A stretch of DNA of 8,050 nucleotides from contig CAKSAI010000135.1 of NCBI GenBank assembly GCA_934434905.1, positions 1-8,050 of the forward strand, written 5' to 3'. The position numbers and the translations under genes are program-made. Below are positions 1-5,976 of the stretch, piece by piece (position 1 is the first letter of the stretch; every line of letters starts with the position of its first letter). Source of the DNA: an uncultured Lachnospiraceae bacterium. GTDB lineage: Bacteria; Bacillota; Clostridia; Lachnospirales; Lachnospiraceae. The notes under the pieces were generated by a model. That model was not told the origin of the DNA and did no database searches. It saw only the letters and a list, made by a program, of their open reading frames with translations.

Positions 1-1256
1 ACGGAGCAGAGAGCATTGTGATCCTGGAGCGTGACCGGGAACTGGGCGGAATCTTAAACCAGTGTATCCACAACGGCTTTGGTCTCCATACCTTCAAGGA
101 GGAGCTGACCGGGCCGGAGTATGCCTCCCGTTTTATCCGGCAGGTAAAAGAAGAAAAGATCGAATATATGCTGAACACCATGGTTATGGATATCTCGCCG
201 GAGAAGGTGGTGACGGCCATGAACAGGGAGGAAGGGCTGTTTGAGATTCAGGCGAAGGCCATCGTGCTGGCTATGGGCTGTCGGGAGCGTTCCAGAGGAG
301 CACTGAATATTCCGGGATATCGTCCGGCCGGTGTTTTCTCGGCGGGAACGGCACAACGTCTTGTCAATATGGAGGGCTACCTGCCGGGACGTGAGGTTGT
401 CATCCTGGGATCCGGGGATATCGGTCTGATCATGGCAAGGCGTATGACCTTAGAGGGCGCCAAGGTAAAGGTGGTGGCGGAGCTTCTGCCCTATTCCGGC
501 GGCTTGAAGCGTAATATCGTTCAGTGTCTTGATGACTATGGAATCCCGCTGAAATTGAGCCATACTGTCATTGATATCCAGGGCAAGGAGCGGGTGACCG
601 GGATCACGCTGGCCCAGGTGGATGAGAATCGTCGTCCCATTCCGGGAACAGAGGAATTCTATTCCTGCGATACGCTGCTGCTTTCCTGCGGGCTGATTCC
701 GGAGAATGAGCTGTCCAGGGGAATGGGTGTGGCAATGAGCCCGGTTACTTCGGGGCCAGTGGTAAATGAGAGCCTTGAGACCAGTATTCCTGGTGTATTT
801 GCCTGCGGCAATGTGCTGCACGTGCATGATCTGGTGGATTTCGTTTCCCAGGAGGCTGCCAGTGCCGGACGCCATGCCGCAGAATATGTGGCCGGATGCC
901 GGGAGGCAGAAGCCGCTGCCAGCAGGACAGAGGCCGGAGCTATTGCAGACATCGACCAGGCGGGAACGAAGGAGACGGAGAATGCCGTCATTATCCGTCC
1001 ACAGGGCGGCGTGCGTTATACGGTTCCTGCGTCCATACGCGCATCTCATATGGATGAGGAGCAGGTGATCCGCTTCCGCGTGGGTGATGTCTATAAAAAC
1101 CGTTATGTTTCCTTATATCTGAACGGGGAGCGCCTGATCCACCGGAAGCGTCCGGTGATGGCACCCGGCGAGATGGAGGAGCTGAAGCTTAAGAGAGAAC
1201 AGCTCGCGAACTGTCCGGCAGATTCGGAAATCATTGTGACGATCGAGGAGGCGTAA
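1..1256 (+). CDS. FAD/NAD(P)-dependent oxidoreductase (COG0446-like), 5' end cut by the window
   Basis: Flavoprotein of the two-dinucleotide-binding-domain disulfide oxidoreductase fold, probably a cytoplasmic redox partner of a glycerol-3-phosphate-type dehydrogenase. The frame is open from base 3 (first residues GAESIVILERD), so the gene begins upstream; the GTG at 18 is internal, because it falls at the end of the second strand of the FAD Rossmann fold. Visible motifs are a conserved GGILNQCIHNGFG stretch (about 48-86), the NAD(P)-binding GSGDIG (408-425) and the C-terminal FAD-binding IPGVFACGN (786-812), followed by a DLVDFVSQEAASAG helix. A C-terminal beta-rich extension of roughly 85 residues follows. 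Inference: the gene is translationally linked to the DUF1667 gene 4 bases downstream, an arrangement known next to GlpA-like genes. The exact substrate is not shown by the sequence. Related families (HcnB/sarcosine-oxidase alpha-like) are an alternative label. Confidence 0.88.
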   Translation, partial: GAESIVILERDRELGGILNQCIHNGFGLHTFKEELTGPEYASRFIRQVKEEKIEYMLNTMVMDISPEKVVTAMNREEGLFEIQAKAIVLAMGCRERSRGALNIPGYRPAGVFSAGTAQRLVNMEGYLPGREVVILGSGDIGLIMARRMTLEGAKVKVVAELLPYSGGLKRNIVQCLDDYGIPLKLSHTVIDIQGKERVTGITLAQVDENRRPIPGTEEFYSCDTLLLSCGLIPENELSRGMGVAMSPVTSGPVVNESLETSIPGVFACGNVLHVHDLVDFVSQEAASAGRHAAEYVAGCREAEAAASRTEAGAIADIDQAGTKETENAVIIRPQGGVRYTVPASIRASHMDEEQVIRFRVGDVYKNRYVSLYLNGERLIHRKRPVMAPGEMEELKLKREQLANCPADSEIIVTIEEA

Positions 1257-1260
1257 AGTG

Positions 1261-1635
1261 ATGGAAAACAGAGATTTGATTTGTATCGGATGCCCCATGG
1301 GCTGTATGATTACCGTATCCATGGAAAACGGCGAGGTTGTTTCAGTCACCGGCAACACCTGTAAGCGTGGGGACACCTATGCCCGGAAGGAAGTGACGAA
1401 TCCTACCAGGATCGTTACCAGCAGTGTCCGTGTGACGGACGGGGTGCTTCCGGTTGTCTCCGTGAAGACCAAAGAGGATATTCCCAAGGAGAAGATTGCA
1501 GATTGCATGAAAGCGCTCAAGGAAGTGACGGTGAAGGCACCGGTACACATCGGAGATGTCCTGCTTACAGATGTGGCCGACACTGGAGTGGATATCATTG
1601 CTACCAAGGAGATACCTACTGTTTCCGTGTGTTAA
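1261..1635 (+). CDS. DUF1667 (COG3862) cysteine-motif protein
   Basis: Small protein of 124 residues of the uncharacterised DUF1667 family. Cysteines at residues 8, 11 and 15 (CIGCPMGC) and 34 (GNTCKRG) form a CX2CX3C-X18-C set, suited to an iron-sulfur cluster or zinc. The rest has no membrane segment or signal peptide and contains the typical NPTRIVTSSVRV stretch. A GAGGAGG ribosome binding site (1245-1251) sits inside the end of the preceding oxidoreductase gene, so the two are likely translationally coupled. I chose ATG 1261; GTG 1258, directly before it, is equally in frame and would add one residue. Family context: this protein accompanies COG0446 oxidoreductases and FAD-dependent glycerol-3-phosphate dehydrogenases, and an electron-transfer or cluster-carrying subunit is inferred. 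The last 20 bp overlap the end of the convergent galR gene. Confidence 0.88.
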   Translation: MENRDLICIGCPMGCMITVSMENGEVVSVTGNTCKRGDTYARKEVTNPTRIVTSSVRVTDGVLPVVSVKTKEDIPKEKIADCMKALKEVTVKAPVHIGDVLLTDVADTGVDIIATKEIPTVSVC

Positions 1636-2632
1636 GAGACAGTTGTCTGCAGGATCCCCGAACCACCAGCCGACAGGGTAGCAGTACCTTCATGGCAGTC
1701 TCCGGGCGCTGCTTTAGCATGTGGTAGACCAGACTGGCCCCGTAGCTTCCCATGTCGTAGGCAGGGGCGTGGACGGTGGTCAGCGGTGGCGTGGTGAAGG
1801 AAGATACGGCCGTGTCATCGAAGCCCACAATGGAAATATCCTCCGGCACCTTCAGCCCGGCATCGTTTAGAGCCTTCAGCGCACCCATAGCGATGGGATC
1901 GCTGGCGGCGAAGACCGCGGTGGGCAGACAGTTCTTCCGGATAAGCTGCTGCATCATGCGGTAGCCGGATTCCATGTTGAAGCTGTCCTCCAGCAGATAG
2001 GGTTCATAGACAAGCTTATGTTTTTTACAATATTTGATAAAATACTTCTTGCGGGGGTCGGCAAATAGCTGGCCCCCTTCTACATATTCCTTTCCACCCA
2101 GAAAGCCGATGTGGGTATGCCCCAGCTCCTCCAGATATGTGAGGCCGTCATACATGGCCTGGGCGAAGTCCAGCGTGATGGTGGAGACAGTTAAGTCCGT
2201 CACCGGCATGTCCAGAAAAATGATATTTTCCGTCAGGGAGGTAAATTGCCGGATCTCTGCGGCACTGAACTTCCCGGCACAGACGATGCCGTCCACATCC
2301 CGTAAGGCCTCCAGATAATTCACATCTGTCTTGAAAGCGCGCACCACTTGGATGCAGTTCTTCATGCAGAAATCTTCGATTCCCTGCCGGATCAGCAGGT
2401 AATAGCTGTCGGAGAGCTCCTGTTCGGAGGAAAACCACTGGACAATGCCCAGGGTGAAGGTGGACTTGTCTGTGGTGCGGGGTTTTTTTGTATAATTCAA
2501 TGCATTGGCGGCATTTAATACCTTTTGCTTTGTCTCCAGAGAGGCGTTCAGGGAAGCATCATTGTTCAGGATCCTGGAGACGGTGGCCGGGGAAACGCCT
2601 GCGGCCAGCGCAATATCTTTGATGGTTGCCAT
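1616..2632 (-). CDS. galR: LacI/GalR-family transcriptional repressor, probable galactose operon regulator
   Basis: DNA-binding repressor of 338 residues, predicted to control the divergent galK-galT operon in response to galactose. The N-terminal LacI helix-turn-helix is clear (residues about 4-24, with KDIALAAGVSPATVSRILNN), followed by a periplasmic-binding-protein-like sensor core (about 60-330) with LGHTHIGFLGG, AVFAASDPIAMGALKAL and ISIVGFDDTAVSS. The start ATG (2630-2632) has an AAAAAGGAG site 8 bases upstream (2641-2649 on the minus strand). The frame stays open up to 2773, but that extension would run across the promoter region and is not LacI-like. Odd point: the link after the HTH (LNYTKKPRTTDKSTFTLGIV) lacks the usual PNxxARxL hinge helix, as I recall for streptococcal GalR proteins. 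The galactose assignment rests on this resemblance and on the neighbouring genes. Confidence 0.9.
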   Translation of the reverse strand: MATIKDIALAAGVSPATVSRILNNDASLNASLETKQKVLNAANALNYTKKPRTTDKSTFTLGIVQWFSSEQELSDSYYLLIRQGIEDFCMKNCIQVVRAFKTDVNYLEALRDVDGIVCAGKFSAAEIRQFTSLTENIIFLDMPVTDLTVSTITLDFAQAMYDGLTYLEELGHTHIGFLGGKEYVEGGQLFADPRKKYFIKYCKKHKLVYEPYLLEDSFNMESGYRMMQQLIRKNCLPTAVFAASDPIAMGALKALNDAGLKVPEDISIVGFDDTAVSSFTTPPLTTVHAPAYDMGSYGASLVYHMLKQRPETAMKVLLPCRLVVRGSCRQLSLNTRKQ

Positions 2633-2678
2633 GGGTCGGGCTCCTTTTTCTACTGCAAACTGTGAAAAGCTTTTGTTT

Positions 2679-2707
2679 ATTTTACCATAGATGGTTACAA
2701 AAGTAAA
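2679..2707 (-). promoter_or_regulatory. Predicted galR promoter
   Basis: On the minus strand, a TTTACT -35 (plus-strand positions 2702-2707) and a TAAAAT -10 (2679-2684) are separated by exactly 17 bases. They match the sigma-A consensus at 4/6 and 5/6. Transcription would start near 2672, giving a leader of about 40 bases before the galR ATG at 2632. Prediction from consensus only. Confidence 0.5.
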
Positions 2708-2717
2708 ACATAAAAAG

Positions 2718-2726
2718 TTTAGTAAA
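2718..2726. promoter_or_regulatory. Putative GalR operator O1 (TTTAGTAAA)
   Basis: A 9-bp odd-centred palindrome, TTTA-G-TAAA. With its left flank it forms a 15-base block (2712-2726) repeated with one mismatch at 2733-2747. It lies between the divergent galR and galK promoters, 10 bases from the galR -35. Binding by the adjacent GalR is inferred from position and from recalled similarity to streptococcal gal operators. Confidence 0.5.
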
Positions 2727-2738
2727 AATAAGAAAAAG

Positions 2739-2747
2739 TTTACTAAA
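2739..2747. promoter_or_regulatory. Putative GalR operator O2 (TTTACTAAA)
   Basis: Second copy of the palindrome (TTTA-C-TAAA), with its centre 21 bp from that of the first copy, about two helical turns, so both sites face the same side of the DNA. It ends 5 bases upstream of the galK -35 element, so a bound repressor could hinder RNA polymerase there. The upstream A-tracts could also act as an UP element. Confidence 0.5.
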
Positions 2748-2752
2748 TGAAA

Positions 2753-2781
2753 TTGACTTTTGGCAGGAAACACTTTATACT
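2753..2781 (+). promoter_or_regulatory. Predicted galK-galT promoter
   Basis: TTGACT (-35, 2753-2758) and TATACT (-10, 2776-2781) are separated by 17 bases and match the sigma-A consensus at 5/6 each. The predicted start is near 2788, giving a short leader of about 25 bases before the galK ATG at 2813. The two palindromic sites lie immediately upstream. Confidence 0.7.
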
Positions 2782-2812
2782 ATTTAGAAAAGACAGGACG
2801 AGGTGCGATAAT

Positions 2813-4093
2813 ATGTATCAGACAGAAGAATTAAAGCAGCAGTTGGCAGCCGGGCAGCTGGACGGACGGCTGACAGAAGTGTACGTAGACACGGATATGA
2901 TTTCCGGCCAGAGGGAACGCTACCGGAGGGCGATTGAGGAGTTCGAGAAGCTTTTCGGAGCAGGTGAGGCGGAGATCTACAGCGCCCCCGGAAGGAGCGA
3001 GGTGGCAGGAAACCATACGGATCATCAGCACGGCGAGGTGCTGGCAGCTTCCGTGAATCTGGATGCCATCGCGGTGGTGCGCAAGACTTCCGATAACCGG
3101 ATCCGGCTGTTATCCCAGGGCTATCCCATGCTTACGGTGGAACTTGCAGATCTGGAGGTAAAGAAGGAAGAGGAAGGCACTTCCTGGGCGCTGATCCGCG
3201 GTATGGCCTATGGTCTTAAGAGAAACGGACATGCAATCGGAGGCTTTGAGGCATATGTGACCAGCGATGTGCTGGGTGGTGCCGGACTTTCCTCCTCAGC
3301 GGCCTTCGAGGTGCTGGTGGGAACCATTCTGTCCGGGCTCTATAATGGAATGGGAATCAGCCCGGTGGAGATTGCCCAGGTGGCACAATTTTCAGAAAAT
3401 GTTTATTTCGGCAAGCCCTGTGGACTGATGGATCAGATGGCAAGCTCGGTGGGAGGGCTCATCCACATCGATTTCAAGGACACGAAGCATCCGGTGGTGG
3501 AGCAGGTGGACGTGGACTTTGCAGCCTATGATCACAGCCTCTGCATCACGGATACCAAGGGATCTCATGCGGATCTGACGGACGAATACGCTGCGGTTCC
3601 GGCGGAGATGAAGCAGGTGGCAGGTTACTTCGGGAAAGAAGTGCTGCGGGAAGTCGATGAGAAGGAATTCTATGCGAAGATTCCGCAGTTGCGTGAATGT
3701 TTTGGCGATCGCCCGGTGCTGCGTGCCATACATTTCTTTGCGGAGAATCAGCGGGTAGAGCAGCAGGTAGCGGCTTTGAAGGACGGCGCGTTTGATACCT
3801 TCCTGAAGCTGATCCAGGCTTCCGGTGACTCCTCCTTCAAATATCTGCAGAATGTATACACCAGCAAGGATATTCAGAACCAGGCAGTCTCCATCGGTCT
3901 TGCAGTCAGCCAGAATATACTGGGCGATCACGGTGTCAGCCGGGTTCACGGCGGAGGATTCGCCGGGACCATCCAGGCATTTGTGAAAAACGATTATGTG
4001 GAAACCTACCGGGCAGCCCTTGACGCAGTCTTCGGAGAAGGTTCCTGTCATGTACTGAAGGTTCGCCCGGTGGGCGGAATCAAAGTAATATAA
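2813..4093 (+). CDS. galK: Galactokinase
   Basis: Cytoplasmic GHMP-family kinase, predicted to phosphorylate alpha-D-galactose with ATP to galactose 1-phosphate, the entry step of the Leloir pathway. It has 426 residues, somewhat longer than the roughly 390 of E. coli GalK, with extra sequence before the first motif. Motifs in order are the galactokinase signature APGRSEVAGNHTDH (58-71), the GHMP phosphate loop GGAGLSSSAA (155-164), CGLMDQMASSVGG (203-215) carrying the catalytic-type Asp207, and HGGGFAGTIQAF (379-390). The signature differs from the canonical PGRVNLIGEHTDY: Asn replaces Glu and His replaces Tyr. I recall this variant from clostridial galactokinases. ATG 2813 has a GAGGTG ribosome site 7 bases upstream; the frame is open from 2747, but that would overlap the promoter. 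The stop shares one base with an upstream in-frame ATG of galT. Another sugar substrate is possible but less likely beside galT. Confidence 0.92.
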   Translation: MYQTEELKQQLAAGQLDGRLTEVYVDTDMISGQRERYRRAIEEFEKLFGAGEAEIYSAPGRSEVAGNHTDHQHGEVLAASVNLDAIAVVRKTSDNRIRLLSQGYPMLTVELADLEVKKEEEGTSWALIRGMAYGLKRNGHAIGGFEAYVTSDVLGGAGLSSSAAFEVLVGTILSGLYNGMGISPVEIAQVAQFSENVYFGKPCGLMDQMASSVGGLIHIDFKDTKHPVVEQVDVDFAAYDHSLCITDTKGSHADLTDEYAAVPAEMKQVAGYFGKEVLREVDEKEFYAKIPQLRECFGDRPVLRAIHFFAENQRVEQQVAALKDGAFDTFLKLIQASGDSSFKYLQNVYTSKDIQNQAVSIGLAVSQNILGDHGVSRVHGGGFAGTIQAFVKNDYVETYRAALDAVFGEGSCHVLKVRPVGGIKVI

Positions 4094-4110
4094 TGAGGAG
4101 CAAAAATACC

Positions 4111-5604
4111 ATGATAAACGAAGCGATTAAAAAACTGGTCTGCTATGGTCTGGAAACTGGCCTGATCGAGCAGGCGGATGTCATCTACACCACCAACGCT
4201 CTTCTGGAAACGCTTGGCATAGAGGAATACGAAGAGCCACAGGAAACCTATGAAAATGTGGAGCTTGAGCCGGTACTCGCCGAGCTTCTGGACTATGCCT
4301 ACGACCAGGGTCTCATAGAGGAAAACAGCGTGGTCTATCGCGACCTGTTCGACACCAAGCTCATGGCGAAGATGGTGGCACGTCCCAGCACGATCATTGA
4401 AAAATTTAACAGCCTTTATGAAAAATCACCCAAGGAGGCTACAGATTTCTACTATAAGTTCAGTCAGGATACGGACTATATTAGGCGCTACCGGATCAAG
4501 AAGGATGTCAAGTGGACTACTGAGACAGAGTACGGCACCATGGATCTGACCATCAATCTGTCCAAGCCGGAGAAGGATCCCAAGGCGATTGCGGCAGCCA
4601 AGAATGCGAAGCAGAGCGGATACCCCAAGTGCCTGCTCTGTATGGAGAATGAGGGCTATGCCGGAAGACTGAATCATCCGGCACGCCAGAACCACCGTAT
4701 TATCCCGGTGACGATCCAGGGGAGCCGATGGGGATTTCAGTATTCCCCATATGTGTATTATAACGAGCACTGCATCGTGTTTAATTCCAGACATATCCCC
4801 ATGAAGATCGAGCATGATACCTTCTGCAAGCTGTTTGATTTTGTGAAGCAGTTCCCGCACTATTTCGTGGGATCCAATGCAGACCTTCCTATTGTAGGAG
4901 GCTCTATCTTAAGCCACGATCATTTCCAGGGCGGACATTATGAATTCGCCATGGCGAAGGCTCCGGTGGAGAAGCACTTCACGGTGCCAGGCTTTGCAGA
5001 TGTGGAGGCCGGAATTGTGAAGTGGCCCATGTCCGTGATCCGCTTAAGCGGTGTGGATACAGAGCGCATCATTGCCCTGGCAGATCGGATATTGAACACC
5101 TGGCGGGGCTATACGGATGAGGCGGCCTTTATTTTCGCAGAAACAGACGGAGAGCCGCACAACACCATCACACCCATCGCCAGAAAGCGCGGCGATAAAT
5201 ATGAACTGGATCTGGTACTGCGCAATAACATCACCACGGCGGAGCACCCGCTGGGCGTCTACCATCCGCATGCAGAGCTCCATCATATCAAGAAGGAGAA
5301 TATCGGTCTCATCGAGGTGATGGGCTTGGCTGTTCTTCCGGCTCGCCTGAAGGGAGAGATGGAGAAGCTGGCACAGGCAATTCTTGCCGGAAGTGATATC
5401 CGGGGCGATGAGGTATTGGCGAAGCATGCAGACTGGGTGGAGGAATTCCTGCCGAAGTACGATTCCGTGACAGCAGATAATATCATGGAGATCCTTCACG
5501 AGGAGATCGGCCTGGTATTCGCCAAGGTGCTGGAGCATGCCGGTGTATACAAGCGCGATGCGGCGGGAAGGGAAGCGTTTGACCGCTTTGTGGAGAGCCT
5601 GTAG
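4111..5604 (+). CDS. galT: UDP-glucose--hexose-1-phosphate uridylyltransferase, Firmicutes (class II) type
   Basis: Transfers UMP between UDP-glucose and galactose 1-phosphate, yielding UDP-galactose and glucose 1-phosphate; it follows galactokinase in the Leloir pathway. The 497 residues match the class II GalT found in Firmicutes rather than the shorter (about 350) E. coli type. Visible motifs are a YPKCLLC CXXC pair (Cys174, Cys177), NHPARQNHRIIPV (188-200) and the active-site block SHDHFQGGHYEF (268-279), where His271 of HDHFQ should be the nucleotidylated histidine. The N-terminus MINEAIKKLVCYG is typical of the class. ATG 4111 is preferred because AGGAG (4096-4100) lies 10 bases before it; an in-frame ATG at 4093, overlapping the galK stop as TAATG, lacks a good ribosome site. 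The gene is co-transcribed with galK. Confidence 0.94.
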   Translation: MINEAIKKLVCYGLETGLIEQADVIYTTNALLETLGIEEYEEPQETYENVELEPVLAELLDYAYDQGLIEENSVVYRDLFDTKLMAKMVARPSTIIEKFNSLYEKSPKEATDFYYKFSQDTDYIRRYRIKKDVKWTTETEYGTMDLTINLSKPEKDPKAIAAAKNAKQSGYPKCLLCMENEGYAGRLNHPARQNHRIIPVTIQGSRWGFQYSPYVYYNEHCIVFNSRHIPMKIEHDTFCKLFDFVKQFPHYFVGSNADLPIVGGSILSHDHFQGGHYEFAMAKAPVEKHFTVPGFADVEAGIVKWPMSVIRLSGVDTERIIALADRILNTWRGYTDEAAFIFAETDGEPHNTITPIARKRGDKYELDLVLRNNITTAEHPLGVYHPHAELHHIKKENIGLIEVMGLAVLPARLKGEMEKLAQAILAGSDIRGDEVLAKHADWVEEFLPKYDSVTADNIMEILHEEIGLVFAKVLEHAGVYKRDAAGREAFDRFVESL

Positions 5605-5627
5605 GAGAAAGGATGTTATACTGTTAC

Positions 5628-5667
5628 CGTTTATTCATACCTGTGTGCGGTGCAGACAGTGATAACG
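5628..5667 (+). terminator. Imperfect hairpin after galT, possible weak terminator
   Basis: The arms CGTT-AT-CA-CTGT-TGC and GCA-ACAG-TG-AT-AACG pair around a GGT loop (5649-5651), with several bulges and one G-G mismatch. Only three T residues follow (5668-5670), so termination would be weak or factor-dependent. It is the only candidate stop for the galK-galT transcript in the 142-bp gap before scfA. Confidence 0.3.
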
Positions 5668-5682
5668 TTTCAGAAAAAATAC

Positions 5683-5711
5683 TTTACCGTCCGCGGTTTG
5701 TGTGGTATAAT
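5683..5711 (+). promoter_or_regulatory. Predicted promoter of the SCIFF (scfA-scfB) unit
   Basis: A perfect TATAAT -10 (5706-5711) is extended by an upstream TG (TGGTATAAT). With a 17-base spacer it faces a TTTACC -35 (5683-5688, 4/6). The start is predicted near 5718, giving a leader of about 29 bases to scfA. This separates the peptide locus from the gal operon transcriptionally. Confidence 0.7.
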
Positions 5712-5746
5712 TCACTACAGTATGAACATAGAAAGGAAGAAGCATC

Positions 5747-5887
5747 ATGAAACATGTAAAGACCTTAAATACAAAGAAGCTGCAGAACACGGTTAAGAAG
5801 GGCGGATGCGGTGAGTGCCAGACATCCTGCCAGTCCGCATGCAAGACCTCCTGCACCGTAGGAAATCAGAGCTGCGAGAACAAATAG
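5747..5887 (+). CDS. scfA: Six-cysteine SCIFF ranthipeptide precursor
   Basis: A 46-residue precursor of the SCIFF family ('six cysteines in forty-five residues'), a ribosomally made peptide modified by the adjacent radical SAM enzyme. It starts MKHVKTLNTKKLQNTVKKGG, a lysine-rich leader, and then carries cysteines at 21, 24, 28, 32, 36 and 43 in a core containing GGCGECQTSC and ACKTSCTVGNQSC. Known for the family: the maturase joins Cys to Thr by a thioether; as I recall the C. thermocellum CteA work, the link is Cys32-Thr37, and both residues are present here at those positions. ATG 5747 has an AGGAAG ribosome site (5734-5739) 7 bases upstream and its own promoter. No signal peptide is visible. 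The product may be a signalling or regulatory peptide; the role in this organism is unknown. Confidence 0.96.
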   Translation: MKHVKTLNTKKLQNTVKKGGCGECQTSCQSACKTSCTVGNQSCENK

Positions 5888-5918
5888 GATTCATATGGGT
5901 AAGAAGAACCCCTCAGAA

Positions 5919-5943
5919 GACCGTTCGCTTAGAGCGAGCGGTC
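5919..5943 (+). terminator. Hairpin between scfA and scfB, possible attenuator or processing site
   Basis: The arms GACCGTTCGCT (5919-5929) and AGCGAGCGGTC (5933-5943) form an 11-bp stem with one G-U wobble and a TAG triloop. The tail is only ATTTG, so full termination is unlikely. It lies in the 89-bp gap after the peptide gene, where it could cap or stabilise the abundant scfA message and lower transcription of the maturase. The stem is seen directly; the role is inferred. Confidence 0.6.
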
Positions 5944-5976
5944 ATTTGTGCGTATATTAGAAAGGAACTTATAAAA

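Noticed and set aside
450..1049. Minus-strand open frame of about 200 codons opposite the oxidoreductase
   Set aside because: A shadow frame: the plus strand encodes clear FAD and NAD(P) motifs, and the minus-strand product shows no family features.
2712..2747. The A-rich direct repeats as a CRISPR or mobile-element end
   Set aside because: Only two copies, no spacer series, no transposase and no target duplication; the position between divergent promoters fits operators better.
2633..2773. N-terminal extension of the galR frame up to 2773
   Set aside because: It runs across the promoter and operator region, its sequence is not LacI-like, and ATG 2632 has a well-spaced ribosome site directly before the HTH.
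2747..2812. Upstream in-frame start for galK at 2747
   Set aside because: This start would lie upstream of the predicted -35 and -10 elements, and the extra residues are not galactokinase-like.
3392..4051. Long minus-strand open frame opposite galK
   Set aside because: No recognisable protein or ribosome site; it mirrors the codon pattern of galK, which is firmly supported on the plus strand.
5635..5856. Minus-strand frame of 73 codons across the scfA promoter
   Set aside because: It runs opposite the well-supported promoter and SCIFF gene and has no family resemblance.
5815..5976. Long upstream extension of the scfB frame
   Set aside because: It overlaps the scfA gene in another frame and spans the hairpin; family members begin at the VHQYK-like N-terminus, where a GTG with a ribosome site exists.
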